A stretch of DNA of 64,000 nucleotides. It comes from Frankia casuarinae (GTDB lineage Bacteria; Actinomycetota; Actinomycetes; Frankiales; Frankiaceae). This document shows, piece by piece, positions 55,236 to 64,000 of this stretch. Made by a program: the position numbers and the translations under genes. The stretch is from NCBI RefSeq assembly GCF_000013345.1, contig NC_007777.1, forward strand, positions 3,100,001-3,164,000. Direction: 5' to 3'. The notes under the pieces were generated by a model that was given only the letters and a program-made list of their open reading frames with translations, was not told where the DNA came from and made no database searches. Within the stretch, counting starts at the first letter, position 1. Each line of letters opens with the position of its first letter.

Positions 55236-56786
55236 TCAACCGACGGCACCGGCCAGCAGCTCCCGGACGACGGGCACCATCGGATGCTCCATCCCCCAGA
55301 CCCTGAGCAGATCGGCGAGCAGCGCCGATAGGGTCTCGGTGGCCGACGCCCGATGGCCGGCGCCGAGCTGCAACAGCCCGATCTGCCGTCGCAGCTCGAA
55401 GACCTGGGCGTCGTCCGCACCGAACACCCTGATCTCGTCCTCCAGCAGCCCACGAAGCTGTTCGAGCGCCTGGCCGGTCTCACCGATCAGGGTCCGGCAG
55501 GTCGCCTCCCGCAGACGGCAGCGCAGAACCCGCTCGCTGTCCGGAGCGTCCCGGTGGACGAGATCGACGAGAAGCGTGCGGTAGCCGTCCACGGCGCGGC
55601 GGAAGTCACCGCCCTCGAACAGGTGGTCCGCCAGATCGAGACGGAGCGCGAGCACGTCCGCGCTGTCGTGGCCGAGGGCACGACCGGCCCGGTCCACCGC
55701 CGCCGCCAGCACACCGGCGGCCTGGCTGTAGCGGGAAGCCCGGGCCAACGTCCGAGCCTCGTCCCGGGCACGACGAAGCTCGGACCGCCCGACCCCGCCA
55801 CCGGATTCCCCGGGCGGTCCAGCGGCGGATCCCCGTGTGGAGGCGGCGGTGTTCCGGGCCGCCCCGCGCGGTACCACCCGGCCCGCGACCGCCGCGTACA
55901 TCCGTACCGGGTTGTCCACGGCGTCGTCGACGGCCCCGGGAAGCGGGCCGAGGTCCACCACGGATCCGATCAACGCCGCGTACACCTTCTCCACGCCGCA
56001 CGGGCGATCCTCCGGTGCCTTGCTCAGCATCGCGGCGACCAGCTCGTCGAGGCCGCGCGGCACGTCGGCGCGCAGCGACCGCACCCGCGCCGGGACCTCC
56101 TCGACCTGCTTGTTCATCACCGTGTAGGACGACGCACCGGCGAACAGCCGCTGACCGGTCAACATCTCGAACAGCGTGGCACCCAGCGCGTAGATGTCGG
56201 TGGCGGGCGTGCTCAGGCCGGCAAGCACCTGCTCGGGCGCCATGTAGGCAGGGCTGCCGAGGTGCTGGCCGGTCACCGTGATCTTCGACAGGTTGGTCCG
56301 GTCGAGCGCAACGGCAAGCCCGAAGTCCAGCACCTTCACGGTACCGTCCGGCTCCAGCATCAGATTCGCCGGTTTGAGGTCGCGGTGCACGAGCGACGCC
56401 CGATGCGCCACCGCGAGCACCGAGGCCACCTGGGCGGCAATCGCGGCGGCCCAGCCGACGGGCAGCGCGCCTTGCTCGGCGACGAGATCCGCCACGCTGA
56501 GGCCGTGCACCCGCTGCATGACCAGGTAGGGACGCTCCTCGTGGGTACCCGCGTCGTACACCGCCGGCACCCCCGGATGCAGCAGGCGGGCGGTGATGCG
56601 GGACTCCCGGATGAACCGGCGGATCAGCTCCTGGTCGGGCTGGCCGTCGGGAAAACGGACGAACTTGACCGCGATCTCCCGGTCGAGTTTCACATCCCGG
56701 CCGACCCAGACCTCACCCATTCCGCCCTTGGCCAATGGAACAGCCTCGAGCTCATACCGCCTGTCGATCATCCACCGCGCGGCCAC
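55236..56786 (-). CDS. Cytosolic serine/threonine protein kinase with TPR-like tail
   Basis: A 516-aa Hanks-type kinase. LAKGGMGEVWVGRDVKLDRE is the Gly loop (first Gly replaced by Ala) followed by IAVKFV with the ATP Lys, VHRDLKPANLMLE the catalytic loop, KVLDFGLAV the DFG and GSPAYMAPEQ the activation segment, so it should be active. After ~100 disordered residues come about four TPR-like helix pairs (AAGVLAAAVDRAGRALGHDS and on). There is no membrane segment or PASTA domain. GTG 56786 has a good purine site. It follows the DISARM-like operon by 182 bp on the same strand, and could be part of it. Confidence 0.88.
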   Translation of the reverse strand: MAARWMIDRRYELEAVPLAKGGMGEVWVGRDVKLDREIAVKFVRFPDGQPDQELIRRFIRESRITARLLHPGVPAVYDAGTHEERPYLVMQRVHGLSVADLVAEQGALPVGWAAAIAAQVASVLAVAHRASLVHRDLKPANLMLEPDGTVKVLDFGLAVALDRTNLSKITVTGQHLGSPAYMAPEQVLAGLSTPATDIYALGATLFEMLTGQRLFAGASSYTVMNKQVEEVPARVRSLRADVPRGLDELVAAMLSKAPEDRPCGVEKVYAALIGSVVDLGPLPGAVDDAVDNPVRMYAAVAGRVVPRGAARNTAASTRGSAAGPPGESGGGVGRSELRRARDEARTLARASRYSQAAGVLAAAVDRAGRALGHDSADVLALRLDLADHLFEGGDFRRAVDGYRTLLVDLVHRDAPDSERVLRCRLREATCRTLIGETGQALEQLRGLLEDEIRVFGADDAQVFELRRQIGLLQLGAGHRASATETLSALLADLLRVWGMEHPMVPVVRELLAGAVG

Positions 56787-56968
56787 CGTGCCCCCGTCCC
56801 TTCCCGCCCGATCCCCGGGAACACTACCCCCACCCGGAAACGGCATCGGCCACGGCATTGTCGGCCGGCCACGGCATTGTCGAGTTGCTGATCCGGGCTG
56901 CACCGCGCCGCCTTCAGCGTCACCAGGAGAAGGCTTCGGCCGGACCTGTGTACCGGGCAGGGGTGTCA

Positions 56969-59209
56969 TTACCCGGGACCTGTCTCCCCGCCCCGCAGGC
57001 TTCCGTCGGCGATTCCGAGATGACCGAGCCGGACGATGGTCTCGGCCAGTTCCACCGCGTTGCGCAGCGACTTCTCGACCATCGTGAGGCGCTGGAAGTC
57101 GAGCCCCCGGGAACGCTGTTCGGCCAGCGGGAGAACCGGTATCCGGACCCGCCGCGGGTCGGCGCGCGGCGACGATCCACCCGAGCGACCGGCGGCCTGG
57201 GCATCCGCGCCACCACCGGATCGCCCGTGCGCCCGATGGCCTGCCGCCCGCAGGATCCCGGCCAGGAAGTACGGATCGAGCCGGTCGGGATCGCCCCGCA
57301 GGAGCACCACCCGCGGCCCGAGAACGGCGCCCGCGTCCTCGACGACTCGGGCCATGCTCTCCCCCGACGCCGTCACACAGACGACGTCGCCGGGCCGGAG
57401 AACGAGCATTCCGGCCAGTTCCTCCGTCCGGCTCGACGGGCCCCGCCCATGCCGGACATCGCCCGCGGTGAGCAACGGCAGGTCACCGACCCCGGCCCTG
57501 GTCTGCAACGGGGCCATCAGGATCGTCAACGATCCGGCTTTTGCCAACTCACCGATCGTGACGCTCGACGTGACGCTCAACGAAGCCGGCCGGTCCGCCG
57601 GTCCGGATCCCCTCGGTGGGGTCAGGAGGGGAACCGCCGAGGACAACGAGGCCACCGTCGCCAGGAAATCCTCCCGGACAGCGGGGAATTCACCGACCGC
57701 GGGAAATTCACCGACAGCGGTTCTTTCCGGAGGATGGTCGATGTAGCGTCGCGGGCTCACGTCGACCTCGTCGTCGAGGAGGTCCGCAACGCATATCCGC
57801 CGGAATCCCGCCGGCAGATCGGCGTCGTCGGCCACCTGGTCCGCCTGGGCGGCGGTGTCGCCGCCGAACCCGCCAGCGGCGACGAACAACGCCCAGGCCG
57901 CTTCGACGACGGCGATCTCATCGCGCGCCAGGCCCAGCAGCACCTGAGCGGGCGTCGCCCCGGCCCCGCCGGCACCGGCATCGGAACCGGCACCGGCATC
58001 GGGGCCGGCCCCGCGGCGGAGCACCCACAGATCCGGGGCCGATCCCGCCGGGAACAGACCGGGCGGCAGCCCCAGCACGGCGCGCAACTCCCCGGCGCGC
58101 AGCAGGTTCGCCCTGATGCGGCGCCCGGCACGGCGCGACGCGGCGGCCGCCGGCATGATGACCAGCACCTGCGCGCCGTCCCGGGCGTGCGCCAGGCAGT
58201 ACTGCACCCAGGCCAGCTCGGGTTCCCCCCGCGGTGGAACACCGTGGCGCCACCACGGCGCGCCGAGCAGCTCGTCGTAGCCCCAGGAACGCTGCCCGAA
58301 CGGCGGGGCGCACAGGACCGCGTCGGCCCGTTCCCCGGCGAAGGTGCCGGCGAGCAGCGAATCGCCCGCGACGATCCGCGCGTCACCACCCCGCAGCAGC
58401 AGTCCGACGGCGCTCACCCGCGCCATCGTCGGGTTGACATCCTGGCCGAGCAGGCGGCCCGCCCCCGCGGCCCGGGCGGCCTCCAACAGCCCGCCGATCC
58501 CGCAGGCCGGGTCGAGCACCGTGGCGGCCCCCGACCGGCCGCGCAGGCCGGCGAGGGTCACCATCAGCTCCCCGACCGCCCGCGGAGGCTCCGCCACCTG
58601 CCGGGAGCAGACCTCGCGGTAGCGGGCGCGCAGCGCGTCGAAGAGCTCCGCGTGGCCGTGCCGGTCCGCCGCCTCGGCGGCGACCCGGGCGATCGCCACC
58701 CACCCGGTCTCCCAGGTATCGGGGAAACCACCGGGAAGCTCCGGCACGGCGCGGGCGATCGCCGGTTCCAGGGATACGGCCGCCACCGCGTCGCTCTCCC
58801 CGAGCAGTGCCGTGGCGCCCGCGGGATCCCGCTGACGATAAATGAGGAAACCCCCGAGATGGCCGGTCACCTCACCGAGGCGTGGATCATCGACGGCCCC
58901 CCGGATCCGCTGCCACACCTGGTCGGCCGCCTCGACCTGGAACGGTCGGTCATGCCGGGCGAGCCAGTCCGCCACGGAGGCCAGCGCGAACAGCGGGCTG
59001 GTCGACGTCCCCCCGACGGGTGCGGGAAAGTCGGCGAACCGGCGCCGCCAGTTACTGACCGCGGCCCGCCCGACTCCGGCCAGCCGGGCGATGTCGGTGG
59101 CGGTGACCGTGGCCGTGTCTGCGGCCGTGGCCGTGGCCGTGGCCGTGGCCGTGACAGCCGCGGAGCTCGCCGTGTCCCGGCCGCTGGTCTTCACCGGCAG
59201 CCCGTTCAC
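56969..59209 (-). CDS. HsdM-like N6 DNA methylase fused to HsdS-like specificity region
   Basis: A 746-aa protein. An Ala/Thr repeat region precedes a helix-turn-helix (DIARLAGVGRAAVSNWRRRF, ~residues 36-57). The methylase core has motif I ATVLDPACGIGGLLEAARAA (~229) and a motif IV that reads CAPPFGQ (~299-304), where active N6 enzymes have N/D/S before PP. The last ~250 residues look like a type I HsdS half: LLTAGDVRHG, LVLRPGDVVCV, DRLDPYFLAGILRA and a final IPVLPLAEQRSRGLDFQRL. GTG at 59209 overlaps the drmB stop (GTGA). In context it is the methylase of a DISARM-like system. Start, frame and order are secure; activity is not. Confidence 0.85.
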   Translation of the reverse strand: MNGLPVKTSGRDTASSAAVTATATATATAADTATVTATDIARLAGVGRAAVSNWRRRFADFPAPVGGTSTSPLFALASVADWLARHDRPFQVEAADQVWQRIRGAVDDPRLGEVTGHLGGFLIYRQRDPAGATALLGESDAVAAVSLEPAIARAVPELPGGFPDTWETGWVAIARVAAEAADRHGHAELFDALRARYREVCSRQVAEPPRAVGELMVTLAGLRGRSGAATVLDPACGIGGLLEAARAAGAGRLLGQDVNPTMARVSAVGLLLRGGDARIVAGDSLLAGTFAGERADAVLCAPPFGQRSWGYDELLGAPWWRHGVPPRGEPELAWVQYCLAHARDGAQVLVIMPAAAASRRAGRRIRANLLRAGELRAVLGLPPGLFPAGSAPDLWVLRRGAGPDAGAGSDAGAGGAGATPAQVLLGLARDEIAVVEAAWALFVAAGGFGGDTAAQADQVADDADLPAGFRRICVADLLDDEVDVSPRRYIDHPPERTAVGEFPAVGEFPAVREDFLATVASLSSAVPLLTPPRGSGPADRPASLSVTSSVTIGELAKAGSLTILMAPLQTRAGVGDLPLLTAGDVRHGRGPSSRTEELAGMLVLRPGDVVCVTASGESMARVVEDAGAVLGPRVVLLRGDPDRLDPYFLAGILRAAGHRAHGRSGGGADAQAAGRSGGSSPRADPRRVRIPVLPLAEQRSRGLDFQRLTMVEKSLRNAVELAETIVRLGHLGIADGSLRGGETGPG
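59124..59153. repeat. 5 x 6-bp repeat in methylase gene
   Basis: Five copies of GCCGTG encode a Thr-Ala run (ATATATATA) in the N-terminus of the methylase, before the HTH. Hexamer slippage here would keep the frame. Confidence 0.85.
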
Positions 59210-61134
59210 GGCAGCCCGCCGAACAGGGCGAGGGCGCGGTCCTGCGGCTCGTCTCCGAGGGGCACGACGAACCGGCGGTCGAGGAAGCGGTTGCCACGCT
59301 CGCAGGTCGTCTCGGACACGAACAGGCAGACGTGGCAGGCGGCTCCGTGCAGGAAGTCGGCGGGCGCCGACGGCAGCCGCTCGGCGCACAGCGGATCGGA
59401 CGAGCAGTGCCGGGCGTCGGCGAGGGCCCGGCGGGTCAGCCGGAGCAGCTGGTCGGGCTCGGCCAGCGACACCAGCCCGCCCAGGGTGCCCTCCGCGTCC
59501 GGGACGGCCGTGTAGATGAGGATGCCGCCGCGCGGGTCGCCGTCGTCCCCGGCGTAGATGCGTTCGCTCAGGCTGGCCGAGCTGTAGCCGCACTCCAGCG
59601 CGATAGTCCGGATAAGCAGGTGGGACAGGGTGTGCAGGGCGAGGAAGCGCTCCCCGGGCCAGCCCTGCATGGGGTCGAAGTCCCCGGCGATCCGGTCGGA
59701 GTAGCGGTTCACCCGGAATCGGCTGTAGGCGTCGCGGTGCTCGCGCATCGCGACACTGTCCGCGACGCGGCGCGCCCACGGGCCGAGGATCTCCTCGGGC
59801 ACCCGCAGGAACATGCCCTCGCCGCGGACCTCGCTCGCCGGTACCCAGGAAGCCGGCCCACGGGCCAGCGGCGCCCGGATGACGAGGTCGGGGTCGTCCG
59901 GGTCGGGCGCGTCCAGCCGGGTGAACCCGGTCAGCGCCCGTACCTCCCGCAGGCGTTCGGCCTGCACGACGTCGGCGTAGCAGCCGGCAAGCGGTGCCGG
60001 CACACCGCCGGGCTCGCGGCGCAGGGCGAAATCGTCGGTGGGTTCCGGGAGGACGGCGGAGGAGAAGATCTCCCATTCCGGGGTGCGCAGATCCGGGTAG
60101 GCCCGCTCGCCGTCGGCGTCGGAACCCGGGGCCGGGCCGGTTTCGATCGCGGCGCGATGCCGCTCGACCGCGGCCCAGATCTCGGCGTTCGACCACTTCT
60201 CCAGCTGACGGAACACCGGGATCGGCGCTGAGCGGGCAAAGTCCAGAATCGCCATATTGTTGATCTTTTCGAAGACCTCCCAGTGCTGTTCGACCTTGAC
60301 CGCCAGCTCGCTGGCGCCAGTCCGCGGCACCGACAGCACCGACAGCGTCTGGGCGAACCACTGGTTGGAGGCGCCGACGACGAGCAGGCGGGACTCCTGC
60401 GGGCACCCGCCATCGGCGAAGGTCCCCAGGTGGGGATGGCGGCCCCGGCAGCGTGGCAGGTGCCCCGCACCGCGACGACCCATGGCCTCCCGGATGTTGC
60501 GCCGGGCGTCGCAGTTCACGCACCGGATCTCGACGTTGGCGCCGAGGTTGCCGCCACGGTCCTCCATCCGCAGCCGGGGATGACTCGCCCTGGCGCACTG
60601 CGCGCCCCGGTGCACGAACATCGGGTAGGGGAAGTCGTCGAGATGACCCGCGGTGCAGGCGAGCACGAAACGGGCCGCCACCGCGAGCGGCCGGCGGCCG
60701 GTCTTCTTCCGCCCGCAGGTGCCGTGGAAGAAGCGGGCGTCCTGGGGCCGGGTCAGCCACGGGTTCTCGAACCCGAACGCGCGGGAGGCGATCACGTCCA
60801 GCTCGTTGCAGGCGGTGCAGCGCAGCCAGTTCGGGAACGGCACGGTGGGCACGCCGATGCGGGCGCCCTGCCCGCTGCGGTCGCCCGCATCGGTCTCCGC
60901 CCATGGGGCCGGGCGCAGCTCGGTGACGCCCCGGTCGTACAGCCGCCGCACGGCGGCGAGCAACCGCGGCTCGACGATCGGCTGGTACTCGGGGACGTTG
61001 CGGTAGTCCCAGTCGTCAACGCCGCGGACGATCGCGGAGAAGTTCGGCAGGTCGACGAGCGCGCCGACACCGCTGGTGAACATCAGGTGGCTGGGCCGGA
61101 CCGCGCCGACCCGCCGGTGGAACGCCGTGACCAT
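59206..61134 (-). CDS. drmB: DISARM component DrmB (DUF1998 protein)
   Basis: A 642-aa protein. The N-terminus VGAVRPSHLMFTSGVGALVD then LPNFSAIVRGVDDWDY matches the DrmB opening. Zinc-binding Cys pairs are seen in LRCTACNELD, GTCGRKK, IRCVNCDARR and, near the C-terminus, HCSSDPLCAE and ACHVCLFVSETTCERGNRFL. The last ~200 residues (FLALHTLSHLLIRTIALECG and GGILIYTAVPDAEGTLGGLV) are the DUF1998 domain. DrmB binds DrmA and DNA in DISARM phage defence. ATG overlaps the drmA stop (ATGA) and its own stop overlaps the methylase start. Confidence 0.88.
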   Translation of the reverse strand: MVTAFHRRVGAVRPSHLMFTSGVGALVDLPNFSAIVRGVDDWDYRNVPEYQPIVEPRLLAAVRRLYDRGVTELRPAPWAETDAGDRSGQGARIGVPTVPFPNWLRCTACNELDVIASRAFGFENPWLTRPQDARFFHGTCGRKKTGRRPLAVAARFVLACTAGHLDDFPYPMFVHRGAQCARASHPRLRMEDRGGNLGANVEIRCVNCDARRNIREAMGRRGAGHLPRCRGRHPHLGTFADGGCPQESRLLVVGASNQWFAQTLSVLSVPRTGASELAVKVEQHWEVFEKINNMAILDFARSAPIPVFRQLEKWSNAEIWAAVERHRAAIETGPAPGSDADGERAYPDLRTPEWEIFSSAVLPEPTDDFALRREPGGVPAPLAGCYADVVQAERLREVRALTGFTRLDAPDPDDPDLVIRAPLARGPASWVPASEVRGEGMFLRVPEEILGPWARRVADSVAMREHRDAYSRFRVNRYSDRIAGDFDPMQGWPGERFLALHTLSHLLIRTIALECGYSSASLSERIYAGDDGDPRGGILIYTAVPDAEGTLGGLVSLAEPDQLLRLTRRALADARHCSSDPLCAERLPSAPADFLHGAACHVCLFVSETTCERGNRFLDRRFVVPLGDEPQDRALALFGGLP

Positions 61135-64000
61135 CAGATACCCCTCCCCGGGAGCGCTGCGCGGGCCGACCGCGCCGGACGGCCCGCCCGTGCCGCCGCG
61201 AAGGCCGTCTCCCCCAGCTCGTCCCCGACCGGGGCGGCCTCGTCGTCCACCTCGTCCCTGTCGTCCACCTCGCTGCTGCCGATCTCACCGCTGCTGCCGA
61301 TCTCACCGGTACCGTCGGCGTCCGGCGGCGCGCCGAACGCCCAGCCCGGCTCGCCGTAGGCGGGGGTGAAGATCTCGGCGGGGCCGGGCACCAGCAGGTT
61401 GATCTCGCGCTCGGTCTCCCGCATCGACTGGGCGACGGTGAGAACGTCCCAGCGGACGTGCCCGGCGGGCTCCAGCAGGCCGGTGACCCGCTGCTGTCCC
61501 CCGGCCGTGCGATAACCGATGCGGGACGGGCCCGTCCTCGTCAGCTCCCACCTCTCGATCAGCTGCCGGATCCGTTCTTCGAGGTACTCCCGGCCGCGCG
61601 GCCCGGCGACGGCCTCGGCGCGGGCCAGCAGCCGGTCGATCACTCCACTGACCGTCGGGCCGGCGAGGTCCACGTCGTGGGCGTTGACGTTGCGAGTGTT
61701 CGCCTCGTCGGCGTGCCGGACGGCGGCGACGAACGTGCCGGTGGCGGTCCGGTCGAGGGAGCGGCGGGTGAACGGGGTCACGGACAGCGCCTCCACCTGC
61801 CGGTAGAAGGTCGCATGGTAGTACTCGAAGTCCTCGTAGTGAGCGAGATCCCGCGGCCGGGCCCAGTTGTACAGGGTGACGACAAGACCCGGGCGGCCGG
61901 CGTCCCGGCCGACCCGGGAGGACGCCTGGATGTACTCGGCGGTGTTCTTCGGCTGGCCGATCACGGCCATCAGCCCGAACCGGGAGACGTCCACCCCGAC
62001 CTGGAGCATCGAAGTCGCGAGCACCACGTCGACCGGGATCCGGTCCTGGTTGCTCCGGGCGCGGGTGCGCTCGGCGAGGGGGTGCGGTGCCCGCCGGTCC
62101 CGCTCCCTGCTCCGGAACGATGCGCGGACGTTCTCGGCGACGGCCTCCCGCCGCGCGGAGGTGTCGAGCTCGGGGTCGAAGGGGATCTCCAGGCGGCCCA
62201 GCACCTCGCTGATGTCCGCCGACGAGACCCGGGAGGTCAGCTCCGAGATCGCGAGCATGCCGGTACCGGTGACGATGCGGTTGGCGAGCCCCTTGCGCCG
62301 GCCGTGGGTACGCACCCGGGTGGTGACGTCGTCGTCGAGGTAGCGGCGCATGCCGGCGAGCTCGCGAGTGGCGTTGAAGTAGCCGACGAGGGTCAGATAG
62401 GGCTCGGCGGGGGTGCCGTGCCGGTCGAACAGGGTCTGGCCGGCGAGGAGCAGGATCTCGGCGAGGCGGATCTCGGCGGACTTCATCCTCGTCCCGTGCG
62501 CGCAGACGCCGAGGTAGCGCCGGCCCGGGGTGGCGGGGGTGACCGGGACCCGCCGGGAGAAGAACGTATCGGTCACGTCGATCACCTGGGGCGGGAAGAC
62601 GGCGAGGCCGCGGCCGAAGACGCCGAGCACCTGGTCGCGAGCCCGCCTGGTGGTCGCCGTCGAGGCCACGATCTTCGGGCCGGTGAGCGCGCCGGCCGGG
62701 ACCGGCCAGGTGCACAGCTCGTCGACCGCGCTCTCGAACAGGCCGACGGTGGTGCCGAGCGCACCGGAGATCAGATGCAGCTCGTCCTGAATGATCAGAT
62801 CGGGCGGGCGCAGCCGGACGACCGGCTCGCTGGTCACGGCGGGCCGCCTGCCGCGGCTGTGGTGACGCTCGCCGCAGCCGGTGCGGGCGTCGAGGTCGTC
62901 GTGGCGGTACCCGTGTCGGGGACAGCGTCGGCTCACCCGGCCGAACAGGATCCCCGCCTCGCCGCGCCAGGGCAGCTGGGCGAGTTTGTCGACGGTGGCG
63001 ATGACCAGGCTCGGGGCGTAGCGGTAGATCTCCTCGTCGACGGTGAGCACCGGCAGGCCCTCGTCGGGCGCCGCCCGCCGGGAGAACGGGCAGGCGTCGG
63101 CCCCCTCGCCGTTCGGGCAGTACAGCAGCACCCGGCGGAGGTCCTCGTCGACGTGGGCGTCGGTATGGGCCCCGAGCGCGCTGCCGCACCACGGGCAGCC
63201 CAGGGTCTGCAGGACGTTGGCCCGCTTGCCGTCGCCGGCCTCGCGCGCCTCGCCGACCTGGTCGCGGGCGTCCTCGAACCGGTTCGGGGACACCCCGCCG
63301 CCGACCCACAGACCGATGCGGAACGGCGTGGCACCCCAGGTCGCCGGGTTCGCACGGCGCTGCACCTCGGCGGCGCAGACCAGGGTGGCGGCCCGCTGGA
63401 ACTGCTGGGCGGTGAGCAGCCGCAGCGTGTACCGCATGAGGACGGCGACCCCGGCCTCGCCGGAGCGGGCCGCGGCGCCGGTGCCGACGGTCCCCTGTAG
63501 GCGGCGGATCGCGAAGGTGTAGGCGGTCAGGCCGAGGTAGGCCTCGGTCTTGCCGCCGCCGGTGGGGAAGAACAGCAGGTCGACGACGGCGGTGGCGTCC
63601 GCGGCCCGCTCCGGGTGCGCCGGGTCGGTCAGGGAGGGCAGGTTGAGCAGCACGAAGCCGAGCTGGAACGGCCGCCAGGAGGCCTCCCCCGCGCCCCGGG
63701 CCCGCACAGCAGCGGCGGCCGCAGCGTAGTCCAGCCCCTGCTCGTCGCGCAGCCGGGCGATCGCCGTGTGCCGGCGCTGGGCGGCCATCGCCTCGTTGGC
63801 GAACTGGAACGCGGCCAGCGCCTCGCGGTGGCGCGGCTGGTCCTGGTCGGTGAGCAGGGCGATACCGGCCCGGATACGGTCCGCCGCTCGGCGGGCGTCG
63901 CCGATTGCCGTGCGAGCGGCCGGGCGCAGCCGCGCCGGCAGGCCCGCGACCTCGGCCTCGCGCTCGTCGAGCCAGGATGCGTAACCGTCGGCGAGGGGCG
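61134..64000 (-). CDS. drmA: DISARM-type helicase DrmA (5' part outside window)
   Basis: At least 954 codons, open to the right edge. LLFFPTGGGKTEAYLGLTAY is Walker A, PDLIIQDELHLISGALG the DELH motif II, KIVASTATTRR motif III, and VVLATSMLQVGVDVSRFGLM with PKNTAEYIQASSRVGRDAG motifs V and VI of an SF2 helicase. The order and the insert with CPWCG-type Cys pairs fit DrmA, the motor that loads on single-stranded 5' ends in DISARM. An 18-bp duplication (61273-61308) doubles EIGSSG in the tail. It is coupled to drmB. Any drmC, drmD or second methylase would lie further right. Confidence 0.88.
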   Translation of the reverse strand, partial: PLADGYASWLDEREAEVAGLPARLRPAARTAIGDARRAADRIRAGIALLTDQDQPRHREALAAFQFANEAMAAQRRHTAIARLRDEQGLDYAAAAAAVRARGAGEASWRPFQLGFVLLNLPSLTDPAHPERAADATAVVDLLFFPTGGGKTEAYLGLTAYTFAIRRLQGTVGTGAAARSGEAGVAVLMRYTLRLLTAQQFQRAATLVCAAEVQRRANPATWGATPFRIGLWVGGGVSPNRFEDARDQVGEAREAGDGKRANVLQTLGCPWCGSALGAHTDAHVDEDLRRVLLYCPNGEGADACPFSRRAAPDEGLPVLTVDEEIYRYAPSLVIATVDKLAQLPWRGEAGILFGRVSRRCPRHGYRHDDLDARTGCGERHHSRGRRPAVTSEPVVRLRPPDLIIQDELHLISGALGTTVGLFESAVDELCTWPVPAGALTGPKIVASTATTRRARDQVLGVFGRGLAVFPPQVIDVTDTFFSRRVPVTPATPGRRYLGVCAHGTRMKSAEIRLAEILLLAGQTLFDRHGTPAEPYLTLVGYFNATRELAGMRRYLDDDVTTRVRTHGRRKGLANRIVTGTGMLAISELTSRVSSADISEVLGRLEIPFDPELDTSARREAVAENVRASFRSRERDRRAPHPLAERTRARSNQDRIPVDVVLATSMLQVGVDVSRFGLMAVIGQPKNTAEYIQASSRVGRDAGRPGLVVTLYNWARPRDLAHYEDFEYYHATFYRQVEALSVTPFTRRSLDRTATGTFVAAVRHADEANTRNVNAHDVDLAGPTVSGVIDRLLARAEAVAGPRGREYLEERIRQLIERWELTRTGPSRIGYRTAGGQQRVTGLLEPAGHVRWDVLTVAQSMRETEREINLLVPGPAEIFTPAYGEPGWAFGAPPDADGTGEIGSSGEIGSSEVDDRDEVDDEAAPVGDELGETAFAAARAGRPARSARAALPGRGI

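Noticed and set aside
56969-60904. A single 1311-codon frame covering the methylase and running on through drmB
   Set aside because: The part beyond 59209 is another reading frame of drmB. The drmB frame carries the DUF1998 motifs and the methylase has a GTG that overlaps the drmB stop, so the real methylase begins there.

Overview
The window is very GC-rich and almost fully coding. It carries genes that are diagnostic of Actinobacteria: the Pup-proteasome system (prcA, prcB, pup, dop, arc), the mycothiol ligase MshC, F420-type oxidoreductases and many GTG/TTG starts. The protein sequences look most like Frankia to me. That genus call is an inference from recognition and no search was run. 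No rRNA, tRNA, CRISPR array, insertion sequence or prophage was seen.

Layout. (1) 1-23758 is a conserved actinobacterial chromosome core: prcA (partial), prcB, pup, dop and arc on the minus strand; a ferredoxin; trmI with an M50 site-2 protease; a RecB-family nuclease; a MacB-type ABC exporter; a HAD phosphatase; a drastically shortened methionine synthase (metH) remnant; a PAC2 protein; a DivIVA-like protein; mshC; an SCO1664-like gene, a DUF3090 gene and a histidine phosphatase; and a RecD-like helicase. (2) 23855-32365 is a cell-envelope glycosylation island with two paralogous GT39/ArnT-like enzymes, a GT87-like protein, a PIG-V-like mannosyltransferase and a UGM/amine-oxidase-like flavoprotein. 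(3) 32575-45801 is metabolic: an M20 peptidase; an AGPS-like oxidase, cobF, prpD and prpB in one run; an LLM oxidoreductase; def opposite a Fur-family regulator; tsaD; a lone ureG; and a P450 followed by a P450 fragment. (4) 46254-55137 holds an MmpL transporter, folD, a P-loop kinase, a Tat-exported HAF-repeat protein, an ABC-F ATPase, a PPOX-fold protein and a DUF402 protein. (5) 55236-64000 is a defence-like locus: a DrmA-type helicase (cut by the right edge), DrmB (DUF1998) and an HsdM-HsdS-like fusion methylase form an overlapping operon, followed by a cytosolic Ser/Thr kinase.

Three things stand out. First, the DISARM-like operon uses a methylase fused to a specificity-like domain with an Ala in catalytic motif IV, has no drmC next to drmB, and has a kinase behind it. 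Second, a 72-residue ORF joins the first ~35 residues of MetH to its last ~28 at the place where metH is expected. Third, short tandem duplications (mostly 15-21 bp) occur in dozens of places, in gaps, across stop codons and inside conserved enzymes such as peptide deformylase.
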